A stretch of DNA of 64,000 nucleotides, from NCBI GenBank assembly GCA_964016875.1, contig OZ024724.1, forward strand, positions 46,243,820 through 46,307,819, written 5' to 3'. The notes under the pieces are model-generated. The model saw only the letters and a program-made list of their open reading frames with translations. It did not search any database and had not been told where the DNA came from. A program made the translations under genes and the position numbers. Below are positions 55,155 to 64,000 of this stretch, piece after piece. The stretch comes from Fallopia convolvulus (taxonomy: Eukaryota > Streptophyta > Magnoliopsida > Caryophyllales > Polygonaceae). Within the stretch, counting starts at the first letter, position 1, and each line of letters starts with the position of its first letter.

Positions 55155-58100
55155 ATGACAGGAGAAGAGCGCGGGAATTTGATCGTTCAAGCTAATCAGC
55201 TGAGTGGAATTTCGCAATCAGATCCACTGAACTTATCGAATTCGGATGCTCCAGGAACTCCATTGACGACTACAGTGTTTGATGGCACTAACTATATCGC
55301 ATGGAGCAAGCAAGTCTGGCTTGCACTCGGAGCTAAGTTGAAGCTAGGGTTTGTGGACGGAACACTTCCGAGACCTGAAGATGGATCAATTGATCTAGGT
55401 CGCTGGGAGAGATGTGACAGGATGGTGACGTGCTGGCTTCTGAATTCAATGACGGCAGATTTGTCGAGTGCATTCATCTATACAGCATCGGCACAGAATT
55501 TGTGGAACGATATCAAGGCGAGATATCATCAAGGTACAGCTCCAGCTATTTTTCAGATAAAACAGGAATTAATGAGGATTATGCAAGGCAATTTATCTGT
55601 TACTGCATATTTTAATAAATTGAAGAAGTGTTGGGATGAGATATCATGTCTCAATGGAATCCCGAGTTGTACTTGTGGTTCTCTAGCCAGATGTAGCTGT
55701 AAGGTGATTGCAAGGTTCTTAGAGTTGGAAGACCAGAATAAGTTGATGCATTTTCTGCTGCATCTGAATCTAGAGTTTGATGTAATTAAGAGTCATATTT
55801 TGCCCATGGAACCTCTTCCGGATTTAGCAAAGGCATTTTATCTCGTGATGCGAGTGGATACTCATAAGCAGATCAAGAAGCCAGTGATAGATTCCATTGC
55901 TTTTGCTGTGCATCATGGAGATAAAAGAGGAAATAATTTTGGTTATGTTGAGAAGAAAAATGCTGAAAATCCAAAGAGGGACCAAAAGAAGAATCAAGCA
56001 GATGACAATGTGCCGCATTGTAATGTTTGTAACAAAGATGGACATGCTACAGAGGTCTGTTTTGAAGTCATAGGTTATCCGGATTGGTGGAAAGGTAAGA
56101 AACGTGGTCAGAAAGTTGCTGCTCAGAAAACTGCTGCTCAGGCTGTTAGTGAGACACCTTTGGATGGTGGTGAAGGCACATCATCAGGCAAATATGGAGG
56201 CTTTGATCCAGAACTTGTTCAAGCTCTATGCCATGAAATGATGAAGGCATTCAAAGGGAAAGGAGTCATGACTACTTCCTCTGCCAATTTTGCAGGTAAC
56301 CTCTTGACCAATGACCTTGTGCATTTGAATAAGTATGAGTGGATTTTGGATACAGGTGCGACGGATCATATGACACCTTTCCTGGATTGTTTATTTGATG
56401 TGAAAGAATTATTCACACCTATATCTGTTAGACTGCCTGATGGTTCAGTTATGGTTGTCAAACAAGTGGGATCTGTTGAGATTATGCCAGGATTTGTGTT
56501 GGAAAATGTTTTCTATGTGCCTGTTTTTAAGTTCAACCTGCTGTCAATCAGTAAAGTTGTTGCTCAGAAGGAATTGATTGCTGTGTTTGATGGGAAATGC
56601 TGCATATTTCAGGACCTTTTGACTAAGAGAAGTGTTGCTGTTGGAAAAGAACATGGAGGTTTATACAGGCTGGAGGCTCAAAGGCAAAGAGAGTATGTTC
56701 AAAACAAGAATACTTGCTCTTTTATTGTTGAAAAGGATATTAGATTGTTGCATAACAGACTTGGACACATTGCTTATTCAGGGCTTAATCATGTGCCAGG
56801 TTGTAAGGTGAATTCAGATTTTGATAATGTTTGTGAAACTTGCAATTTAGCTAAATTTCATCGCTTGCCTTTTCCTCTTAGTGACTCAAGATCTTTAAAT
56901 GCCTTTGATCTGCTGCATATGGATCTTTGGGGTCCTTATGGGGTTGAAGGTTTAAATGGTGAGAAGTATTTCTTTACCATAGTAGATGACATGTCTAGGG
57001 CTACTTGGACATATTTGATTTGTCACAAATGGCAAGTGTCAGATATTGTCAAGGAGTTTATTGTTATGGTGAGAACTCAGTTTGGAGTGACACCTAAGAA
57101 AATCAGGTCTGATAATGGATCTGAGTTAGTGAATGAATCTTGTAGACTATTACTTGCTGATTTAGGAATCATTCATCAAAAATCCATGCCTTATACTCCA
57201 CAACAGAATGGAGTTGTGGAGAGAAAACATAGGCATCTATTAGAAACAGCCAGGGCTTTGAGACTACATGCTAATCTTCCTAAAAGGTTTTGGGGAGAGT
57301 GTATCTTGGCTTCAACATACCTAATCAACAAGATGCCTTTAGCCAGTTGTAAATGGAAGAGTCCTTATGAATTGTTGATTGGAAAAGTGCCTAAATATGA
57401 AGGGTTGAGAGTTATAGGTTGCTTGTGTTTTGCTGGATGTCACAAAAGGGGAAAGGATAAGTTTGATGCTCGAGGCAGGAAATGTGTCCTTCTAGGGTAT
57501 CCAGTGAATCAGAAAGGGTATAAACTTTATGACTTAAAAACTGAAGAAGTGTTTTTCAGTCGAGATGTGATATTTTGTGAGGATAAATTTCCATTTGTGG
57601 ATAAAGAGGGTTCAAATGCAACAACAACAGAGTCTGCTCATTCAAATCAACAACCTATTTTTACATCAGATGTTCATCACACTACAGAGGAGGATGTGAG
57701 TATAATTGCAGCACCTCTTTCTGATATAGTGGAAGAACAGCCCGTGACAACTCTAGAAGTTGAACCAAGACGATCATCTAGGGTAAGGAATTTGCCATCA
57801 TGGGCTGCAGATTATGTGATGAATGTTAAATGTGCACCAGATCATATCCCAAAGTTCTTTGCCTCAATGACACAGGTCCTTGCTATTCCTGAACCAATTT
57901 GTTATAAAAAGGCCAAGGGGCATCCGGAATGGGAGATAGCCATGGCTAAAGAGTTAGCAGCTTTGGAAGAAAATGGCACATGGGATCTTACTGAATTGCC
58001 TAATGGACACCAAGCTATAGGGTCCAAATGGGTATACAAAGTTAAATACAGACCAGATGGGAGCATTGAGAGGTATAAGGCCAGGTTGGTAGTGAAGGGA

Positions 58101-59421
58101 TATGATCAAAAGCTTGGAAAGGATTACAAGCACACGTTTAGTCCTGTAGCAAAGCTTCCCACAGTAAGAGTCTTCATTGCAATGGTTGTGGGAAAGGAGT
58201 GGCCTATCTATCAAATGGATGTAAATAATGCGTTTCTTCATGGTTTTTTTCATGAAGAAATATACATGAAACCTCCAGAGGGTTATGAGAAAGCTGGTAA
58301 AGGACAAGTGTGTAAGCTGAAGAGGTCACTTTATGGTTTAAAACAAGCTTCAAGGCAGTGGAACCAGGAGTTGACTCAGTTTGTTGTGCAATTGGGATAT
58401 GAGCAGTCTACAAATGATTATTCTTTGTTTGTCCGATCAGTAGAAGAATCTTTCACATCATTATTGGTGTATGTAGATGACATTCTGATTACAGGGAATG
58501 ATCAGAAGGAGATGGATAGGGTGAAAGCAGCTTTGAATGGAAAATTTACCATTAAGGATTTGGGAAAAGCAAGGTATTTCCTAGGCATGGAAATACTTAG
58601 AACAGAAACTGGTGCTTATTTAGGCCAACAAAAATACATTCATGACATTCTCCAGGATAATAAGATGTTAGAGTGTCATGAGGCTCAATTCCCTCTTCCT
58701 ACTGGTTTACAATTGCATCCAGATGTGGGTGAGTTGATTCCGGAACCAGAAGAATACAGGAAGCTGATTGGCAGATTACTATATTTGGCATTAACAAGAC
58801 CAGATTTGAGTTATGCTGTACAACATTTCTCTCAGTTTGTTTCAGCACCCAAGGAACCACACATGAAGGCAGCCAAACATGTGTTGAGATATTTGAAAGG
58901 AAGTATGTACAAGGGATTGTTTTATCCTGTCCAAAATGATATGAAAATTACAGGTTTCAGTGATGCTGATTGGGGATCCTGTTTAAACACAAGAAGATCA
59001 TTGACTGGATGGTGTGTTTTTATGGGGCATTCTTTGGTATCATGGAAGACAAAAAAAACAAAATACAGTGTCAAGAAGTTCAGCAGAAGCTGAATATCGA
59101 AGTATGGCTGCGACAACATCAGAATTGGTATGGACCAGTTTTCTGTACAAGGATTTGAAGATTGATGTTGAATTACCTATTACATTGTTCTGTGACAACA
59201 AGGCGGCACAACAAATTGCAGCCAATCCTTGTTATCATGAAAGAACGAAGCACTTGGAGATCGATCTCCATTTTACAAGGGAAAAGGTCCAAGCAGGATT
59301 CTTACAGACGGCTTACATACAGTCTTCTTTACAATTGGCAGATATCATGACAAAGGCTTTAGGACAGGCTCAGCATCTTCATCTTAGTGTCAAGTTGGGA
59401 TTAACTACCATTCCAACTTGA
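55155..59421 (+). pseudogene. Copia Gag-Pol polyprotein, one frameshift
   Basis: A frame of 1312 codons from ATG 55155 holds, by approximate residue: Gag 35-240, CCHC knuckle 287-302 (CNVCNKDGHATEVC), protease Asp near 398 (DTGA), gag-pre-integrase near 535-590, integrase Asp near 588 (MDLWGP), Asp near 652 (RSDNGSE) and Glu near 688 (VERKH), RT with YVDD near 1105, and the start of RNase H near 1268 (FSDADWGS). In an A8 run at about 59050 the frame shifts; the rest of RNase H (SSAEAEYRSM to the stop at 59421) is open in the other frame. All catalytic residues that I can check are present. One extra A in a homopolymer is the only break, so it may be a very recent mutation or a sequencing error. 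The product would build particles and carry out reverse transcription and integration. Confidence 0.93.
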
Positions 59422-59432
59422 GGAGGGAGTAA

Positions 59433-59628
59433 TAAGATGTATTGATGGTCCACGTTTGTCCACGTGTAACAGTTAGTTACAAGTTTTATGAGTCTGTACT
59501 GAGTGGCATATAAATAGAAGCATATAAGCGTCTGTAATAACTTGATCGATAGATCTTGAAAAAATACAACAGAAAGCGAGCTACCAAATTCTTCACTTTA
59601 ACTTTTCAATCTCGATCCACTTTCTATA
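59433..59628 (+). repeat. 3' LTR of Copia element 3
   Basis: It matches the 5' LTR except for GGTCCACG against GGCCCACG and TTTAACTT against TTTCTCTT. AAGAA follows. Confidence 0.92.
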
Positions 59629-59633
59629 AAGAA

Positions 59634-59879
59634 GCCTCAAATTCGATGTCGACAAGCCCTGAGCGCGACTTGGTGGTCTCAACCCTTGAGAGGCGAATTG
59701 TGAGAGACGAGGCTTCTTCAACCTTCACATTCCATGAATGGCGGGGAGAGAATCAATTGGGAATTCGTGAGAGATGGTATATATCCATCTCAATTGCATT
59801 GTATAATACAACCAAAGAGCCAAACAGAACCTCCGATAACCAAAAATCAATAGAGAGGCTACATATAACTCAAAACATT
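59634..59879. other. Sequence flanking Copia element 3
   Basis: The minus strand has an open reading of about 40 codons across the insertion site (near 59640-59740 and before 54850) but I recognise no domain. This may be a fragment of the gene or leader interrupted by the element. Confidence 0.25.
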
Positions 59880-59980
59880 GATTTTTTTTTGGTAGGAAGG
59901 GGGCTAGTGAGTGCCCTTATATTAAAGATTAGTCACTATAAACATTCTCCTCACTAGGAGGTACATCCAGATTCAGACAT
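59880..59980 (-). mobile_element. 101-bp LINE tail with target duplication
   Basis: TCAAAACATT occurs at 59870-59879 and 59981-59990. On the minus strand the 101 bp between end in CTAGCCCCCTTCCTACC followed by an A tract (plus-strand T run near 59882-59890). This is a severely 5'-truncated LINE whose CTACC-A(n) end matches the tail-only scars. Confidence 0.85.
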
Positions 59981-59998
59981 TCAAAACATTAATTAAAA

Positions 59999-60495
59999 GG
60001 GAAATTCCTTTTAGTATCCCTAAGTTTTTTGTCTTTCCTTTTGATGTACAAGAAAAACATTTATTCCTCTTAATACTCTTGAGATTTTGGCTTTTTCCAT
60101 TGACGGCCCTCTCCGGTTTAAATTAGTTAATTTCAAACTTATTATTATGTTAATCAGCCTTAAATTAGTAGGATTAAACTCTTAAAACACTTAAATTCAT
60201 AACTAAAGTACATCAATTTGAATTTTTAAGAAATTCTCTATTTTAAGGGTTGTTTAAAAAGTTATTTACAAATTCAAATTGGGATAGTTAGGTTATGAAT
60301 TTTGATGTTTTAATAGTCAAATCATATTAATTTAAGGGCGAGGAACACAATAGTGAGCTTAAATTTAACTAATTTGATCCAGAGAGGGGTGCCAACGGGA
60401 AAAGCCAAAACCTTAGCGGTACCAAGAGGAATAAATTTTTTTCTTGGGCACCAAAAGGAAAAGGCAAAAATTTAGGGGCACCAAAAGGAATTCCC
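59999..60495. mobile_element. Foldback MITE with about 150-bp inverted repeats
   Basis: The left arm (GGGAAATTCCTTTTAGTATC, then TTTATTCCTCTTAATACTC, GATTTTGGCTTTTTCC) is the diverged reverse complement of the right arm over roughly 150 bp. The total length is 497 bp. The flanks TAATTAAAA (59990-59998) and TAACTAAAA (60496-60504) are a 9-bp duplication with one change, as expected for Mutator-like elements. No coding capacity. Confidence 0.85.
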
Positions 60496-60504
60496 TAACT
60501 AAAA

Positions 60505-61139
60505 ACATAGGAGGACTTTTAAGACTAAATAGAGCGTAAAACCCCGTCCATTGGACGGAATTAGTATATTTTAATTTTATGCTAATTTATTTTTTACCAT
60601 GAAAATAACAAGTTTACTAAAACCTTCATACACTAAATAACAATTAGGTATTTAAAAAAAATCACCATCATTAGGTATATATAATTTGGCTTAGGATTAA
60701 AACCTTACTTTAGATGATAAAAAAAAATATGAAGTTATAGTTAATCAAATACCTCTATATTAGTAATATTGTTAATTCTCTAAAAAATATTTTCAATTGG
60801 TTAGATCCTTTATATATTAGTATATTACTAAACGGTACCATACTATCATTATAATTTTGAATTATAAAATTCTTATTAATTTATTAGAATATTTAAATTT
60901 ATATATTTTATCACATACTTTCTTTAATTTAATTTTTTATATAAATTAATAAAGTAAATTTTCATAAAAATCTTCTTTTAATCACATACTTTCTTTAGTA
61001 CAGTAAATTTTCAATAAATTAATATGGGGTATTTATATTGCCAAAAAAATTATTTTGTTAATAGAATTTTGAAGATTGATGGGACATTTATGAGGACAAG
61101 AGGGACAACTTTATATGTTGCTAAGATAAGATAAGATAA
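60505..61139. other. Spacer, AT-rich
   Basis: No gene seen. GATAAGATAAGATAA just before 61140 may be the tail of the LINE fragment that follows. Confidence 0.35.
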
Positions 61140-61980
61140 TATCAGTCTTGATCTTGTGCATGTTTGGCCAAAATATCTGCTACATCATTTGCTTGGCATG
61201 AGACATGTTTGAGAGCCTGCATGGAGTATTGCTGAAGCATATTACAGATCTGTTGTATTAGATGGAAATCAGAATGTGTGGAAGGTTGCTCAGCTTTGGT
61301 GATGAGTTTGACCGCCACTAGAGAATCGCTTTCCACTAATAACCTGGACATATGCAGTGAAAATTCAATTTCAAGACCACAGAAAATGGCCATGAGTTCA
61401 GCCCGTAAAGGAGAACAATAACCACATTTGAAGGTAAAGGCCATAATGAATTGTCCCCTATGGTCCCTAAAAAGACCACCACCAGCAGCAAAAAGAGGAT
61501 TATCAAGAACTAAAGCATCCGTATTTAGTTTGAGAACACCAGGTACGTGGAGGTGGGATCCAAGCAGCAATTCTTCCATCACAAGAGTGAACTTCAGGAG
61601 TGAAATTTGGAAGGTCTACGTACATAACGATTAAGATGAAAAGTTGATGTCGATTCAGACGCCATGTGTGCCAATGAAGCATGACTATCAACTCTATCGA
61701 AAACAAACTTGTTCCGACTCTTCCATGTATACCAAACCATAAAACAGAATTTGGTGCTCTAGAAATCTCCTTTCCGAATGTTGGTGCAGATCCAATCTTG
61801 TAAGGGTACGTGGTAGAAAGAATGAGGATGACAGCAAGGATCCTCCCAATTGTCGCCACGCTTGAGCAACAACCGGGCAATCCCGTAGAGTGTGAAGACA
61901 TGTTTCAGGTTCATGACATCTAGGACAAGAAACACTAAAAGTAAGATGACGTCTGTAGTTACAATGAACCAAAAATTGAT
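61140..61980 (-). pseudogene. LINE ORF2 3' relic: zf-RVT and RNase H
   Basis: Minus strand. zf-RVT pieces lie at 61972-61760 (CPRCHEPETCLHTLRDCPVV), then a frameshift near 61755, a stop near 61600, and an RNase H domain at 61582-61142 (KLNTDALVLDNPLFAAGGGL, then LRAELMAIFCGLEI and ANDVADILAKHA). It has no RT core, so it is a 5'-truncated, dead copy. The family is different in sequence from the LINE at 31783. Confidence 0.8.
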
Positions 61981-62030
61981 ATAGTTTCTTTTGTAATTTA
62001 AATTATTTTTTCACAATTATAATAGTATTC

Positions 62031-62134
62031 TTCATTCCTCTATATGATAGATATGGATAATACATTAAATGTGATATAATACTTCATTCCTCTATATGAT
62101 AGATATGGATAATACATTAAATGTGATATGATAT
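62031..62134. repeat. Tandem duplication, 52-bp period, two copies
   Basis: TTCATTCCTCTATATGATAG begins at 62031 and again at 62083. The two copies are almost identical over the full 52 bp. Confidence 0.92.
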
Positions 62135-62790
62135 TATAGTAGAAGTATAACAAGTACATACTATATTCTAATATTTGATCAACTTAATAACGCACGTATC
62201 TTATTCATATTAGATTATCATTAAGGATAAGTGATGAATTACACTCACGGAAGTTCAAGGAATATGGGGAATGTAAAATACACTACGATAACATGCAGCG
62301 AAACAAAGTTTTTGACACTGTTTGAAGTCATGAACGGGAATGCGACTACGCTTCAGAATACATTTCGACTTGCATTCTTCGATCGTTAGACTTCGAACCC
62401 TTTGCACTACAACAATTAAAAAAAACTTATATCCAACAGGTTCAAGGCATAATTAGAATTTATGTAATGGAGGGGCCAGAAATTACTTTAGTCTCTAGTC
62501 TTAATTTTAGGGATTGAACAAATTAGCAATCGATTCCTCAAATTCTTAATTAACTAATAAAGTAATAATCTTCTTAGAAACATAAAAATACCTCATATTC
62601 TTCTGTAAAATATGTCAGGGTTAGTTTAGATTCATGGTGTAAAATAAGATGTTAATTATATGGGTCCGATTCAAGTGCGAATGGGCACCAGGTGCAAAAT
62701 AAAAAAGAGCAAGAGGTGTTGGATGGAGAAAAATCAAAGGCACTGATCATTTCACTTAAAAAGGGGGGAAACGGCACGAACAAATTTTTG
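62135..62790. other. Spacer
   Basis: No gene, RNA or clear repeat supported. Confidence 0.35.
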
Positions 62791-64000
62791 GCGAATTATT
62801 CGCTCATCAACATTGTGATTTTGTTCATCAATAGTGTGATGTCTACTTCATTTTGGAATTCCCTGAACTTTTCAAAGACTTCATATTTACGTGACATAAG
62901 ATAAATATACCTATATCAGCTCATGTCATTAGTAAATGTAATGAAATATCTATAGTCACTTCTAACTTCTATACACATTGGCCCACAAACAACACAAGTA
63001 TCTATTAAGCCCAAAAGTTCATTAGCCCTTTTACTTGTTCCTTGGAAAGGTGACCTTGTTATCTTGCCCATCAAGCCTGATTAACAAAAATCAATGAATT
63101 CACAATCCATATCTTTTAGAATTCTATCTTTATAGATCTTCTTCATGTGATTCAAACTAATGTGACATAAATGACAATGCCATAGATAGGACTCACTCAA
63201 ACAATTTGGTTTTTGCCTTTTAGTATTAATGTTATACGATTCTAATTAGAAATAATTCTATTAATCATTTGAGCACAAGCATAAAAATTCCATTCATAAA
63301 AATAAACATACTTCCATTCTTAATGCCAAACTCAAATACTTCAAAATATAAAACTGAAACAAGGTTGTTAGTAATAATATGAACAAAATAACAATTATTT
63401 AGTTCGAAAACTAAACCCTTGCTCCATCTCCTAAGCGTAGGTCTATTTCTCCTTTCTCCAAATGTCTCATACGTGTTAGTCCCTGCACTTTCGAAATAAT
63501 TTGAGAATCACATCCGGTATCTAATACCCAAGCAGTAGCATTAATTAGTTGTTAAAATTTTAATAGCATTAATACATGAACTGGAACTCACAGTTTCATT
63601 CTTCTTGTTCTCCAAGTACTTGGGACAGTTCCGCTTCTAGTGCTCTTTAGCCTTGCAATAGAAGCAATCATGGTCACCAATCACCTTTGTCTTTTCACCT
63701 CTTTTGGGTTTTTCAACTTTCTTGCCTTTCCCTTGGACATGATTCTTCTACTTGCCTGCCTTCTTAAACCGTTGCACTTTCTTTTACCACAAGAACATCC
63801 TTCTTGTTGTCAATAAGAGTGCATGTTCTGCTTACCAGATTTAAACATGCCATGGAGCTTATTCAGAATTTTCTTTATCCCATGTATATGGTAATTCATC
63901 TTAAATTGAGCAAAATCATCATGTAAAGAGTGAAAGATGGTATTTGTGGCCAACTCTTTGTCATATTTGACACCCAATAACTCTATACATTCAAACAAAC
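62791..64000 (-). pseudogene. Copia Gag-integrase fragment, runs off the window
   Basis: Minus strand, entering at the right edge. 63998-63813 gives Gag (MFECIELLGVKYDKELATNT, then a stop). A Lys-rich linker and a zinc knuckle (CFYCKAKEH, a stop at one position, then NCPKYLE) lie at about 63790-63620. The protease region has a DTGCDSQI-type reading near 63520. A gag-pre-integrase reading (LWHCHLCHISLNHMKKIY) is near 63180, and the start of integrase (YRYFITFTND near 62945, EVFEKFREFQNEVD near 62860) follows. Stops and frameshifts are scattered throughout. The other end lies beyond 64000; no LTR is visible on the inner side. Confidence 0.75.

Larger units (their letters stand above)
54855..59628 (+). 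mobile_element. Young Copia element with TA...TA LTR ends
   Basis: Two 196-bp LTRs (54855-55050 and 59433-59628) differ at three positions by eye. The 5-bp duplication AAGAA is at 54850-54854 and 59629-59633. The LTR limits set by the duplication and by the primer site are TAAGATG...TTTCTATA, so the element has TA...TA rather than TG...CA ends. A tRNA-iMet primer site, one long polyprotein frame and a purine tract (TTGAGGAGGGAG) complete it. Only one frameshift is visible. Confidence 0.94.

Noticed and set aside
61142..61980. A host RNase H gene
   Set aside because: It is preceded by a zf-RVT domain in broken frames, the signature of a LINE ORF2 3' end.

Overview
This window looks like intergenic nuclear DNA from a flowering plant, most likely a eudicot. 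The signs are two plant-type nuclear tRNA genes, Arabidopsis-type telomere repeats (CCCTAAA), Copia and Athila-like LTR retrotransposons, plant L1 LINEs carrying an RNase H domain, Helitrons, MULE and Stowaway-like elements, and an ASR (abscisic acid, stress, ripening) gene. ASR genes are known to be absent from Arabidopsis, so Brassicaceae are unlikely. I cannot name the species.

Layout. 1-4.2 kb: motif-rich and AT-rich spacer, two MITE-like relics, tRNA-Gly(CCC) and tRNA-Phe(GAA). 4.3-11.1 kb: a decayed plus-strand Copia element with a rearranged 3' end (truncated LTR, then a second copy of the 5' flank and a full LTR). 11.6-28.0 kb: a nest in which a minus-strand Copia element (LTRs 11627-12445 and 27144-27963, duplication CGAAG) is split by a 10.75 kb Athila-like element (14828-25580, duplication ACAAG). 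The inner element encodes Gag-protease and an ATHILA-ORF1-like protein but no reverse transcriptase or integrase, and is peppered with copies of the palindrome GTCGGGCCCGAC. 28-30.4 kb: LTR relics and spacer. 30.5-31.1 kb: the two-exon ASR gene, the clearest host gene here. 31.8-34.4 kb: a 5'-truncated LINE with a 15-bp target duplication, itself interrupted by a 1065-bp Helitron.

35.6-49.0 kb: an accessory-gene segment bracketed by inverted Stowaway-like ends. It holds a short zf-XS coiled-coil protein (SGS3/IDN2/FDM-type zinc finger), an unrecognised 136-aa basic-tailed protein with its own TATA box, a 39-bp minisatellite mixed with interstitial telomere repeats and segmental duplications, a GRF-type zinc finger/transmembrane gene with an internal TGA, and a FAR1/FRS (MULE-transposase-derived) gene with a frameshifted C-terminus. 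49-54.8 kb: Helitron end, (AAT)n, RNase H relic with a small TRIM-like element, and a GGAACC-rich hAT-like repeat. 54.9-59.6 kb: a young, almost intact Copia element with non-canonical TA...TA LTR ends. 59.9-60.5 kb: a 101-bp LINE tail and a MULE-type foldback MITE. 61.1-62 kb: LINE 3' relic. 62.8-64 kb: minus-strand Copia fragment running off the edge.

Most of the sequence is mobile DNA in successive layers. The most unusual signals are (1) the compound palindrome dispersed through LTRs, leader, coding and spacer parts of the pol-less inner element, (2) at least five tail-only LINE scars of 15-19 bp, each flanked by a perfect 15-17 bp target duplication, (3) the duplicated flank-plus-LTR at the first Copia element, and (4) the bracketed gene cluster with its telomere-repeat minisatellite. 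All percentages and alignments were made by eye.
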